Part shown: positions 9,876 to 21,177 of the stretch, piece after piece
Position numbering within the stretch: the first letter of the stretch is position 1
Layout: each line of letters opens with the position of its first letter
NCBI RefSeq assembly: GCF_950295315.1
Contig: NC_080166.1
Location: 99,081,141-99,145,140, forward strand
DNA from: Erinaceus europaeus
Taxonomy: Eukaryota; Chordata; Mammalia; Eulipotyphla; Erinaceidae
DNA length: 64,000 bases
Direction of reading: 5' to 3'
Translations under genes and position numbers: made by a program
Notes under the pieces: generated by a model
What the model was told of the DNA's origin: nothing
The model's database searches: none
Seen by the model: only the letters and a program-made list of their open reading frames with translations

Positions 9876-11136
9876 GAAAACACCTAGAATTGCCAAAACC
9901 ATCTTGAGGAAAAGAAACAAAAATGGAGGTATCACACTCCCAGACCTTAAACTATATTATAAAGCCATCATAATCAAAACAGCATGGTACTGGAACAAAA
10001 ATAGGCACACAGACCAGTGGAACAGAATTGAAAGCCCAGAAATAAATTCCCACACCTATGGAATCTAATCTTTGATAAGGGGGCCCAAAGGATTAAATGG
10101 AAAAAGGAGGCTCTCTTCAATAAATGGTGCTGGGAAAACTGGGTTGAAACATGCAGAAGAATGAAATTGAACCACTTTATCTCACCAGAAACAAAAATCA
10201 ACTCCAAATGGATCAAAGACCTAGAAACAATCAAATACTTAGAGGAAAACATTGGTAAAACACTTTCCCAACTACACCTCAAGGACATCTTTGATGAATC
10301 AAACCCAATTGCAAGGAAGACCAAAGCAGGAACAAACCAATGGGACTACATCAAATTGAAAAGCTTCTGCACATCCAAAGAAACTATTAAACAAACAGAG
10401 AGACCCCCTCACAGAATGGGAGAAGATCTTCACATGCCAGACATCAGACAAGAAACTAATCACCAAAATATATAAAGAGCTCAGCAAACTTAGCACCAAA
10501 AAAGCAAATGACCCCATCCAAAAATGGGCAGAGGATATGAACAAAACATTCACTACAGAGGAGATCCAAAAGGCTAACAAACATATGAAAAACTGCTCTA
10601 GGTCACTGATTGTCAGAGAAATGCAAATTAAGACAACACTAAGATACCACCTCACTCCTGTAAGAATGGCATACATCAAAAAGGACAGCAGCAACAAATG
10701 CTGGAGAGGATGTGGGGACAGAGGAAACCTTTTACATTGCTGGTGGGAATGTAAATTGGTACAGCCTCTTTGGAGAGCAGTCTGGAAAACTCTCAGAAGG
10801 CTAGACATGGACCTTCCATATGATCCAGTAATTCCTCTCCTGGGGATATACCCCAAGGACTCCATAACACCCAACCAAAAAGAGGTGTGTACTATGTTCA
10901 TAGCAGCACAATTCATAATAGCTAAAACCTGGAAGCAACCCAGGTGCCCAACAACAGATGAGTGGCTGAGAAAGCTGTGGTATATATACACAATGGAATA
11001 CTATGCAGCTATCAAGAACAATGAACCCACCTTCTCTGACCCATCTTGGACAGAGCTAGAAGGAATTATGTTAAGTGAGTTAAGTCAGAAAGATAAAGAT
11101 GAGTATGGGATGATCCCACTCATCAACAGAAGTTGA
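9876..11136 (+). pseudogene. L1 ORF2 C-terminal part, frameshifted
   Basis: ORF2 of L1 encodes an endonuclease/reverse transcriptase; only the region after the RT core is present. The frame opening (residues [14 protein letters not shown]) breaks near 10064, continues in another frame to about 10400, then returns to the first frame and runs to the stop at 11134-11136. The two indels cancel. The C-terminal zinc-knuckle pattern C-x3-C-x7-H-x4-C is intact at about 10699-10752, followed by LLGIYPKD and [14 protein letters not shown], both strong L1 signatures. With no endonuclease or RT core it cannot be active. The 230-codon antisense frame at 10299-10991 is a shadow. Confidence 0.95.
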
Positions 11137-12486
11137 CTAAGAAGATATGAAAGGGAAACTAAAAGCAGGACCTGATCAAATTGTAAGTAGGGCACCAAAG
11201 TAAAAACCCAGTGGTGAGGGGTAGACATGCAGCTTCCTGGGCCAGTGGGGGGTGGGAGTGGGTGGGAGGGATGGGTCACAGTCTTTTGGTGGTGGGAATG
11301 GTGTTTACGTACACTCCTAGCAAAATGTAGACATAAATCAGTAGTTAATTAATATGAGAGGGGAAAAATCAATTGTATGTCTCAAAGTTTTTCAAAACAC
11401 AAACTGAATCCTTTTAATATATAGGCTGTGTACTTGATATGCGGACTCTCTCAAAAGCCTAGACCAAGTAGATTAGAAGCATCCAATAACACAACTATAT
11501 ACAAGATACTGGGTACTGTACAGCAAACCATAATAAAAGGACTTTTCAAAGTTAACCCAATTAACAAATAATGTGATGATAACATTAACTATCAATTGTC
11601 TTTTTGAACCCTAAGACAGCAGGAACCTCACATCTCCACTATAGAGCCCCTACTTCCCCCAGTCCTGGAACCCTTGGATAGGGCCCACTTTCTCGTATGC
11701 GTCTCCCAATCCAAACCAAATAATATTGCATCCGCCAATCACAACCTAACCAACGCAACGATTGCCACCTCAACATGCTTCACCTCAGACTGTGTCCAGA
11801 GACTTCACATGTGGAATGACAACCCTTCAGCTTCATTACTCGGGTGAGACCTTTCCTTTTATAGTACACTCTAATTTCATCTCAGGTGGTTCACTTTCTA
11901 ACAAAGTCCCATAACCTAGATATACACCAGTTTCTGTGAGAGAGAGCTTATGTGCACACGTATCCATTAACTACTGCAAAATATATACCTGAAAGCAGAA
12001 GTACACTAGAGTTTGCAGTGAGTACCTCCCTAACACTTCCTCTCCACTATTCCAAGCTTTGGGTCCATGATTGCTCAACAATTTGTTTGGCTTCGTATGT
12101 TAACTCTCTTTTCAATCACCAGGTTCCAGATGCCACCAGGATGCTGGCCAGGCTTCCCTGGATTGAAAACCCCACCAATGTGTCCTGGAGCTCAGCTTCC
12201 CCAGAGACACACCCTACTAGGGAAAGAGAGAGGCAGACTGGGAGTATGGACTGACCAGTCAATGTCCATGTTCAGCGGGGAAGCAATTACAGAAGCCAGA
12301 CCTTCTACCTTCTGCAACCCTCAATGACCCTGGGTCCATGTTCCCAGAGAGATAGAGAATGGGAAAGCTATCATGGGAGGGGGTGGGTTATGGAGATTGG
12401 GTGGTGGGAATTGTGTGGAGTTGTACCCCTCCTACCCTATGGTTTTGTTAATTAATCCTTTCTTAAATAAAAAAAAAAATTTTTTT
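9876..12486 (+). mobile_element. 5'-truncated L1 (2.6 kb) with 15-bp TSD
   Basis: Perfect TSD 'aagatattatttctc' at 9861-9875 and 12487-12501 defines the insertion. Inside are the last third of ORF2 (to 11136), then about 1.35 kb of 3' UTR ending 'taatcctttcttaaataaa' plus an A run. The UTR contains two 'ggtggtgggaat' blocks, at about 11290 and 12400. It lacks about 0.8 kb that other copies carry between 'gtttgcagtgag' and 'cactattcc', so it is the short-UTR form also seen at 26318-26990. Landed just after a SINE. Confidence 0.97.
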
Positions 12487-12501
12487 AAGATATTATTTCT
12501 C

Positions 12502-13394
12502 TGTAGAAAAATGCAAAGAAATGAGGAAAGGCATTGAAATACTCAGAGTTCAAATAATCAGAAGCACTGTTGATATAAAATATATAATTCCATATGTTTG
12601 TATATCCTAACAGCTTATATTTATCATATCTAGTTAACTGAATTTTATGATTGATATATTACAATTCTTTTCATAAAATAAGAAACAATAAATAAAACAT
12701 ATTTATAGATATTTTTCCATCACATAGATGCTCTATTATTATATTATATATATTAATTTTTCATTTTTTAATTATAGGATTTGCCAATGAACATGTTCAT
12801 ACAAATATCTTTAAGCACTATTTGACTTTATTCATCAAGATAAAATGAGTCAAAGTGCAGACAATTTAACTAATATGGCTAGCTCCATATATCCATGTTT
12901 GTGGACAGAATTGTAGCAACATTCGGCTAAGAAAATGAATTGTTAACTAGGACACTGAAATCAAGAGCTCAACTATGTAAGTCAAAATTTCAGAGTGCCC
13001 TAAGAATCTCCTAAGCTGGTAATTCCTTCTTAAACCAATTCAGAGAGAAAGACACTTTCAACATATAAAGCAGAACATGGTTACCTGAAATAGGAGGATA
13101 AAAAAGAGTTGTAGTGAGGAATTACAAAGAAGAATCAAGAAAACTGGGGTTTGAATATTTCTAATGCATGTGTTCAGTATCTTGAAGTTGATAATACTTC
13201 AATTTACACACATATCAAGTATAACAGATTGTAGATTTACAATATGCATATTTATTGTGTCAGTTATAACTTTACAGCTTTTAAAAATACAACAACTGAC
13301 ATAAAAACTGTGGGTTTCTTTTTTTCTATATACCACTGGGATTTTACTACTACAGGCTGATTTCTTTAAGTTAAATGGAAGAAAAACAGAGAGA
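12502..13394. other. Unique AT-rich sequence
   Basis: No repeat or gene recognised. Confidence 0.45.
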
Positions 13395-13520
13395 CAGATG
13401 GCTGCAGGGAAAGCCACCACAGTACAAAGCTTCCTCTGTGCAGAGGAGGCCAGGGTCAAACTTGAGTCATTAGCATGACAAAGTAGGCACACTATCCAGG
13501 TGAGCTAACTTGCTGGTTCT
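13395..13520 (-). mobile_element. SINE-D, antisense
   Basis: 'caaagcttcctctgtgcaga', 'ggccagggtcaaacttgagt' and 'acactatccaggtgagctaa' give the complement of a tRNA-derived SINE from mid-body to head, with the same block order as 42178-42582. Confidence 0.7.
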
Positions 13521-13924
13521 GGTCTAATTTAATTAATTATTAACTTCCCATGATGTTTTAACCTAGGAAACTATGAGGACTACTAAAGATAGAGTGGGGA
13601 GAAGAGTAATGGTAAGAAAGACAAGTCTATTTAGTACCATTCTGGAAAAGGATGCTTTGACTAATATGAACAGTTCTATATAGAAATGTTTTGAGTTGAC
13701 CAGCAAAATGAGGGCCAAGCCACTAACAGCAATGTCAACTTGCCAGGATAGGGATGACCCAAATTTATATAATAACTTGAGGTCAGATCTATGAAAAAAG
13801 AAGAGAATGTTATATCTAACTCCCAAGTGCATTTAAAATATTTTGTTTTATTTCAATAATAGATACAGAAAAGATATATATTATATATTACACATATATG
13901 TATATATACATATTATATATGTCT
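13521..13924. other. Unique sequence
   Basis: An 89-codon antisense frame at 13563-13832 is hydrophobic but has no family resemblance. AT-rich simple sequence from about 13870. Confidence 0.4.
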
Positions 13925-13960
13925 ATATGATATATATATAGAGAGAGAACAGGACACTGC

Positions 13961-13993
<33 letters not shown>

Positions 13994-14155
13994 GACAGAA
14001 CACTGCTCAATATATATATATAGAGGGGGGGAGTGAAAGAGAGAACAGAACACTGCTCAGCTCTGACTTATGGTGGTGCTGCAGATTGAACTTGGGACCT
14101 AGGAGTCTCAGATATGGAAGTCTTTTGCATAATCATCATGCTGTCTACCCAGCCT
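13925..14155 (-). mobile_element. SINE-C, antisense, with triplicated tail junction
   Basis: 14050-14155 is the SINE proper ('cactgctcagctctgactta', 'gtcttttgcataatcatcat', 'ctgtctacccagcc'). Just before it, a unit made of (TA)n, (GA)n and 'gaacagaacactgct' occurs three times (about 13925-13962, 13963-14008, 14009-14055), so the SINE end plus its simple-repeat tail has been tandemly duplicated. Confidence 0.75.
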
Positions 14156-15262
14156 GTTCCAAGTGCTGAAGAAACAACCACAGCACTTTATTTGATTGCC
14201 TAACACTCCAGTCTTCCCCATAGCTTTGATCTCTGAGAAGACAGCTTCCCATCTGTCACTTGGAGAGGGTGTCATTTGAAAACATATGCTCAGAATTTCT
14301 TAGTTAATATAATTTCTATTGTATAAGTCAGTATCTTTTAAGTCTGATACCAAACTGATTGATTCTAGGGAGACTAATAAATGTACATGTTTAAACATGT
14401 AAATTTGAAGAATCAAATCTCTGACAGGTAGCAAATCAGGCAGGTTAAATTACCCTATGAGACTCTTTCCTGAACCACTGAATTAAATACTGTATTTGCT
14501 GATGTTTTTTTTAAGTTTTAAAACAGAGTTATGATTTTCAAAAGTTATATTGCCGAAGCACCTATATAGTTAAATTCAGGAGGTTGGTGGAGCCACCAGA
14601 GACAGAATAAGGAAAAAAGAGGCTAAAGAGACTATCTGATTCTAAGAATTATATAATTCTATCAGAAAAATCATCACCTATATCTTCATTTAGAATGCTA
14701 AAAGACAGCATAGTCCAGTTAATGATAAAGAGTGTCCATCATTTGAAAAACTATTTAAACATTTATGCAGAAATTTGAAAACCACATGATTTCTTCTGGG
14801 TATTTATATTTACCTGGTGTTATGCTAAAATCCATCACTGTTAGGTAGAATTCTTTTTACAACCTTTATATATTAAGGCAGTCAGCAAACTAATAATGCA
14901 CTCTCATAAACCTCTAGCCAGTGTAAATCACTGCTGAGAACTCAGCTTGACATTTGAATTACTTGAATTTATATCAATGACTTACTAAATATTCAGCAAT
15001 GTTAGAAATATACTCATTATTAATAACTACTTTAAAGAGAAGGTTTTTGATGAAAACTGCTAGATAGAAGGCACCAAGGAAAATGAAAGGTTTTCTTTGA
15101 ATTTCATCCTCAGACTTTGTAGTTTCATTAAAAGTAAGATAATTTTTCCAATGCATAGCAAATGTTTCTCAGTCTATGTTAAAAATCTTATGAGAAATTT
15201 CTGTTATAAACACTCAGTTATTTTTCTACTTGTTTCATGGGGTCTGATATAGAATAGCAGAG
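14156..15262. other. Unique sequence
   Basis: About 1.1 kb with no repeat, exon or RNA gene that I can recognise. Confidence 0.45.
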
Positions 15263-15722
15263 AGTATAGTAGTATACATTCTACTATACTGTACTATACT
15301 ATACTATACATTCTACTATACTATACTATACATTCTACTATTCTATACTATACATTCTACTATACTATACTATACATTCTACTATACTATATTATACATT
15401 CTACTATACTATACTATACATTCTACTATTCTATACTATACATTCTACTATACTATACTATACATTCTACTATACTATACTATACTATACATTCTACTAT
15501 ACTATACTATACATTCTACTATTCTATACTATACTATACATTCTACTATACTATACTATACTATACATTCTACTATACTATACATTCTACTATACTATAC
15601 TATACTATACATTCTACTATACTATACATTCTACTATACTATACTATACATTCTATTATACTATACTATACATTCTACTATACTATACTATACATTCTAC
15701 TATACTATAGTATAGTAGAATG
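15263..15722. repeat. CTATA/CATTC minisatellite with palindromic ends
   Basis: Tandem units of 17, 22 or 27 bp made of 'cattctacta' plus one to three 'ctata'-type pentamers, so length varies in 5-bp steps; some units have 'cattctactattctata'. The right end is a perfect 30-bp palindrome (15693-15722, centre 15707/15708). The left end has inverted arms 'agtatagtag' (15263-15272) and 'ctactatact' (15281-15290). Confidence 0.95.
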
Positions 15723-15984
15723 AACTACCCACTTCAGATTACATTGTTGGTATTGAGTGTAGAGTTGAAAATGAAATAGATTGTATTTTATATTTTTCAT
15801 TCAATTTTTTTATTTTGTATAGTGTTAGTTTAATTTTTGTTTTGCTACCAAAAGAAGATAGAAAAACAGAGAAATAAAGCTTAATGAGAAAATATTCATA
15901 GTATATAATCAAAATGAAAATATTACATATAATACCTATACCAAATACTATATGTACTATGCTATGCATTTAACATAGTACATG

Positions 15985-16070
15985 TTTTGGTTATTGGTGG
16001 TTCTAGGAATTGAACTTCAGACATCTCATATGCAAACCTTGTGCACTGCCACTGCTCTACCACCCCAGTG
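15985..16070 (-). mobile_element. SINE fragment, antisense
   Basis: 'ggttctaggaattgaacttc' (B-box complement) and 'cactgctctaccaccccag' (head complement) mark a diverged tRNA-derived SINE lacking its 3' half. Family between C and D. Confidence 0.6.
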
Positions 16071-16274
16071 AGAAAAGTCTATTTTTTTAAATTTTATTTT
16101 ATGAAAAATTCCTTTACTAAAGGTTACATATACATTGCATTTCACATTATTTAAAGGAAAAAAGACCTAAAGATGAAGGAACTAGTTTTGGGGGACACAG
16201 ATGAGAGGACATATGCAATCAGTTGTAAGTGACAGCAAGAAAGTATTCTTTGGGATGACAAGTGAAGTGAGTAC

Positions 16275-17075
16275 TGTATTCCTTCTTTTTTAATTTGGAG
16301 GTTAATGGTTTGCAATACAGTTGTTGGCACATGGGTACAATTTCCCATCTCATCATGATAGGTGTCTGCAAAATACCCTCACCCACACACAGTCTTTTCC
16401 ACCATCATGTATCAGGACCTGAAAGCTCCCACCACACACACCCTTCTCCCTGCCCTCCTCCCCAGAGTCCTTTGCCTTGGTAATACTCCCAACAAGTCCA
16501 AGTTTTACTTTGTGATTCCCCTTTCTGTTCTTGTTTCTTGAGTTCTACCCATGAATGAGATCAGCCCATATTCATCCTTCTTTTTCTGACTTATTTCTCT
16601 TAACATGATTCCTTTCAGGCTCTATCCAAGATGAGGTAAAGAAGGTGACAGACCTTTGGTGGTGGGAATGGTGTTATACAGTCCTATTAACATACAGCAT
16701 CACAAATATTTAAAATTAAACTAAAAAATTAAAATAAAAAGGTGAAGTCACCATATCTTGATATTCATATTATATATACATATTCGATATACATATTCAT
16801 ATATATCACAACTTTCTTAGCCACTCATCTGTTATTTGACACCTAGGTTGCTTCCAAATTTGGGCTATTACACATAGTGCTGCTATGTACATAGGTGTAC
16901 ACAGATCTTTTGGGATGGGTGTGTTTGGTTCTTTAATATATGTCCCCAGGAGAGGAATTATAGGGTCATAAGAGGTCCATTTCTAGCCTTTTGAGAGTTG
17001 TCCAGACTGCTTTCCACATGAGTTGGACTAATTTAAATTCCCACCTGCATTGTTAATGGGTACTGTCTTGTTAAT
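16275..17075 (-). mobile_element. Antisense L1: 3' UTR and end of ORF2
   Basis: From left: complement of the L1 3' terminus ('ggttaatggtttgcaataca'), 3' UTR, then complement of the ORF2 end ('catccttctttttctgactt', 'cacctaggttgcttccaaat', 'ccaggagaggaattataggg'). It has the older terminus '...cattaacctccaaa'. Interrupted by a sense L1 tip at 16649-16738. Confidence 0.9.
16649..16738 (+). mobile_element. 90-bp L1 3' tip nested in antisense L1
   Basis: 'ggtggtgggaatggtgttat' and an A/T-rich tail lie between two copies of 'aaggtga' (16642-16648 and 16739-16745); removing one TSD copy and the insert restores the L1 sequence around it. The block equals the first of the two 'ggtggtgggaat' blocks of the 9.9-kb L1, so here that block was the actual 3' terminus. 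Confidence 0.8.
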
Positions 17076-17159
17076 TCTGGTGGTGATTATACAAATTTGA
17101 AAATGCAGTTGAAGCGTATAGAAGCTTTGTCTCTCTGTCTCTCTCTCACTCATACACAC

Positions 17160-17195
<36 letters not shown>

Positions 17196-18201
17196 TACTT
17201 GTAAAATTTGAATATTGTCTGTGTCCCAGTCACAATATTGTTTCCATGTCAATCGTAGAGTTTTGTGACTATACTGCAATACCCAAGATATAACTTTGGA
17301 AAAATATGGGTAGAGGAAACTATATTATTGCTGCAACTCCCAGTAAGCGATGATTATTTTTTCACAGAAAATGTATTTAAGCTACACACTTAATAGACCT
17401 GATAATAGCAATTTGTAGCAATAAAATTAAGTCCCTGGTAATTTGCTGAGTATGGGAGGGGGAGTCACTAAACTCAGGTATGTTTGAGACAACCTGAATA
17501 AAAAAAGTCATGTGAAATACACCATGACTCACTTGGTTGCACTGAGGTGGAGAGGCAAATACAGAAGTTCTAGTCATTCCCCAAGATGTCACAATTCAAG
17601 AAAGCAAAAGTCTCTGTGGCTTCTGGCCCACAGAGACAGGCTCTACATACCACATACAGCAGAGAAGAAATTACTCAGTGGCTCCAATAGGAGGTCTGAT
17701 TACAGTCCCAGGGCAGTGTGCAGCTAATACAAAGAGATTAGCTTTGAAGGTTGATCAATTTCAAGGGAGTGCTCTTTAAGTCATATCAGAAAGGAACAAT
17801 GGATAGTGTCTCAATAACAATATCTCAGCACTTCCTATTAACAGGACATGGGACTGAATATGAATTTGTTGTGCAGTCACTAAACCCTATGTCTCATGCT
17901 ATCAATCTACCACATTGTAACAGCATCCAGTCAGTCTCAGGTTTATGACGTCACATGACCAAAGGTAAATGGTAGCAGAGACAGTTAGAGATGCTGCCTA
18001 AGTAATGTTATTCCACAATTATTATGCTATACTGAAACTCGAGCTCTGGGATAGTAGAATTTTGAACTATCAAATGAATAAATGCTTAATTATGGAAAAT
18101 TGGTATTCATGTATCTGAGTATGTGTACATGTTTTATTGTAAGCTATGAGGAATATCTGTAACATTAATTAGCAGTGATTATTTCTGGGTGCTCTAATTA
18201 T
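17076..18201. other. Unique sequence with a CA-rich tract
   Basis: Contains an interrupted (CA)n at about 17150-17193. A 71-codon frame at 17512-17727 has no family resemblance. Confidence 0.45.
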
Positions 18202-18216
18202 AGAGAATTTATTTTT

Positions 18217-18558
18217 CGAGGGCTAGGCAGTAGTGTGTCAGTTAAACACACACAGTAATAATCAAAAGGACCCAAGCAAGGATCCAAGTTTGATCCCTTG
18301 GCTCCCCATCTGAAAGGAAGAAGCTTCATGAGCAGTGAAGTCTGCAGGTCTCTGTCTCTCTCCCTGTTTGTCTCCCCTTACCCTCTCAATTTCCCTCTGT
18401 TCTATCCAATTCAAAAAAAAAGGAAAAAATAGCCACCAGGAGCAGTGGATTTGTAGGGCAGATTACAAGCCCCAGCAATAACATGAGGCAAAAAAAAAAA
18501 AAGAAGGAGGAGGAGGATGAAGAGGAGGAGGAGGAGGAGAAGGAGAAGAAGAAAAGAA
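18217..18558 (+). mobile_element. SINE-A with 3' module, purine tail and 15-bp TSD
   Basis: Diverged head 'gggctaggcagtagtgtgtc', body, 3' module ('ccaccaggagcagtggattt', 'cagcaataacatgaggcaaa'), A run, then an AAG/GAGGAG tail of about 70 bp. Perfect TSD 'agagaatttattttt' at 18202-18216 and 18559-18573. Confidence 0.93.
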
Positions 18559-18619
18559 AGAGAATTTATTTTTTGTTACCTTGTCTACATTTTATTCTTT
18601 GTCATAATGAACATATTTT

Positions 18620-18668
18620 GTACTATGTGCACTTAACTCGGTGCATCACGGCTCAGCCTTCCCCACCC
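18620..18668 (-). mobile_element. SINE head fragment, antisense
   Basis: 'tactatgtgcacttaactcg' and 'gcatcacggctcagcc' match the complement of a SINE tRNA-like head only. Confidence 0.5.
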
Positions 18669-18737
18669 CCACCAATAAACATATTTTATTTGTAAAATAA
18701 AATAACAAAAGTGACCTGAACCGTAGGAGGGCTTCTA

Positions 18738-18950
18738 GCAGGCATGGGGATGGCTAACAGGGTAGAGTTCACACCTTATCATGAGTACGGGCACAGGTTC
18801 AAAGCCTGGGCCACCAGCATCACCAAGCTTCACAAGTGGTGGAAACAGCAGTTTGGAGTCTCTCCTCTCTTCCACCCATACTTTCTCTCACTTCCCCTTT
18901 CCCCCACAATCACTCTCTCAGCTTCTAAAGAAAAGGAACAAAATGAGTTA
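18738..18950 (+). mobile_element. Diverged B-like SINE
   Basis: 'gggcacaggttcaaagcctg' (B-box region), 'aagcttcacaagtggtgg' and a TC-rich middle follow the SINE-B order, but the head is hard to read. An old copy. Confidence 0.6.
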
Positions 18951-18967
18951 TTCTAAACCACTTTTTA

Positions 18968-19175
18968 AAAAATATTTATTCCATTTTGTTGCCCTTGTTT
19001 TTTTAATGTTGTAATTATTATTGTTGTTGATGATGTCATTGTTGTTGGATAGGACAGATAGAAATGGAGAGAGGAGGGGAAGACAGAGAGGGGGAGAGAA
19101 AGAGAGAAACCTGCAGACCTGCTTCACCTCTAGTGAAGCAACTCCCCTGCAGGTGGGGAGCCGGGGCTCGAAATG
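18968..19175 (-). mobile_element. SINE-A, 5'-truncated at insertion, 14-bp TSD
   Basis: The complement of the tail, middle and body is well preserved, but the element stops at the B-box complement 'ggggctcgaaatg' with no A-box part. Perfect TSD 'taaaccacttttta' at 18954-18967 and 19176-19189 shows that the truncation happened during insertion. Without an A-box it should not be transcribed by pol III. Confidence 0.92.
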
Positions 19176-19189
19176 TAAACCACTTTTTA

Positions 19190-19825
19190 TATCAATCATG
19201 GCCACAGCATATAGAATACAAACCCAAGACGTTCTACTAAATAATACATAAAAAGAAAAATTCTAAATAAATTTATAATGACAATAAATATTAATTTTAA
19301 TAGGAATCTCAGATGCAGAAGATTGCACTCGATTGTCAATTACAGAACTACATACAAGGGGCAATAATTTTTTCATAGCACAATCAACATCTTCCATGGA
19401 TGATTTATGCAAAGGTCTATATTAATTATTGACATGTTTTCCAAATATATATCCTGCACCAGAACAAGATACGTGTTCATATATCATGAATGAACATCAT
19501 GGCAAATACACACACATATACACACATTACCTTCTGTTTCTTCTTATGCCATATCTCATACATATTTTCTTTTATTGCTTCATTTTAACACCCTTCTAAT
19601 TTTATCAGATCATAATTTTCTGAACAAGTTATAAAAGTTAAAACAAACAGTACCCCAGAACATATGGTTTTATTTCTAATCTGAGTTGCAAATCCATTCT
19701 AATTCCTCTCCACTTTTATGTCCATTCATTCATTTTCATCAATGATATGTACATGTTGTCACAAATTCTATATCTTCTCCTAAGAGGGATTCAAATTTTA
19801 TTTCTTTATTTTTTTAAAAAATAGA
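19190..19825. other. Unique sequence
   Basis: AT-rich, with nothing recognised. Confidence 0.45.
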
Positions 19826-20850
19826 GCTGTATCAGGGAAGACAGTAGTTCCCAAATATGGGAAAAGTATATAAATATTGTTAGCTGCAAACGCCACTGAT
19901 TTTATCTGGGGCCTATATTCTGTGCAGGAGCCTGTATAACCTCTGCATCCCTGTAGGTCTGAGTTCCTGTTCTGTGGCCATAGCAAGAAACATTGTAGGC
20001 TGCATCCATTGCCAGACTCATCTTCCTCGAGTGGTAGAGTATTTTGGTCCAACCCCCCTTCAGAGACTGGGGCAGTCCCTACCATTGTCAATCCACATTG
20101 ATGGCATGGTCCTATTGGGGCTAAAAAAGGGAACCCTTATTTTGTTCCTGATGGAGATGACTAGTGACAGTGGAGAGAGGGATCTTTTAGAAGTCTAGGC
20201 CCACAAATACTTATATACTTTTCCCATATTTGGGAGCTACTCTCTTCCCTGATACAGCTTTTCAGTCCTATTTCCAACTCTAACAAAATCTCCCCCAGAC
20301 AATACCTTTGTTCCACTTGTATGTTACCTGTTAGCAATAGGCAAAAATTAGTAAAGTCATGGGCTCCTTGGAATATACCAAAAATAAACCTAGTAACTTT
20401 TTCCAAAATGGAGACCACAAATATCATTTGTTATATTCTTGCCTTTAGGTTTCCTATTATTAAACAATTTGTTCTTTATATCTAAATTCTTTTTCAGACA
20501 CCAAGTTGCAGATGCTACCACAATGCCAACCTGACTTCCTGAGCAGATAACCTCACCAACATACTCTGGAGCCCCACCTCTTCAGAGCCCTAACCCACTA
20601 GGGAAAGATAGAAACAGGCTGGGAGTACAGACTGACCTGCCAAAGCGGAGAAGCGACTACAGAAGCCAGACCTTCCACATTCTACACCCCATAATGATCC
20701 TGGCTCCATGCTCCCAGAGAAACAAAGAATAGGAAAGCTTTCAAAGGAGGGGATAGGATATGCAGTTCTGGTGATGGGAATTGTGTGGAATTGTACCTGT
20801 CTTATCTTATGGCCTTGTTGATGATTTTTATTTTATAAATAAATTTTAAA
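19826..20850 (+). mobile_element. L1 3'-UTR copy with 5' inversion
   Basis: 19826-20202 is antisense L1 3' UTR ('tgtatcagggaagacagtag' to 'gatcttttagaagtctaggc'); from about 20203 the L1 runs in sense ('ttcccatatttgggagctac') to 'ttttataaataaatttt'. About 60 bp around 'ttcccatatttggga' is present in both parts, so the joint carries a small duplication as twin priming can leave. The A/T-rich flanks hide any TSD. Confidence 0.83.
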
Positions 20851-20861
20851 AAGAAAAATAA

Positions 20862-21172
20862 TACCCCATCAATATGTCCTGAAGCCCCACCTCCCCACAT
20901 CCCTACCCCACTAGGGAAAGAGAGAGACAGGTTGGAAGTATGGATCGACTTGTCAACATCCATGTTCAGCAGGAAGTAAATACAGAAGCCAGACTTCCCA
21001 CCTTCTGCATCCCATAGTGATTCTGGGTCCATACTCCCAGACAGATAAAGAATAGGGAAGCTATTAAGGGAAAGAGTTTAATACAGATTTCTGGTGGTGG
21101 GAATTATGTGGAACTGTACTACTCTTATCGTATGGTCTTGTCAATACTTCCATTTTATAAATAAATAAAATT
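20862..21172 (+). mobile_element. L1 3' end, truncated
   Basis: Begins 'accccatcaatatgtcctga' and runs to 'ccattttataaataaataaa', i.e. only the last 300 bp of the L1 3' UTR. 'aaaataat' on both sides may be its TSD. Same orientation as the L1 just before it, but a separate copy since the last 300 bp are repeated. Confidence 0.85.
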
Positions 21173-21177
21173 AAAAT

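Noticed and set aside
10299..10991. 230-codon antisense frame, the longest in the window
   Set aside because: It is the complement of L1 ORF2, whose sense frame has clear family motifs; the antisense product resembles nothing.
15263..15722. CRISPR-like array
   Set aside because: No spacer diversity; units are simple pentamer combinations in a mammalian genome.
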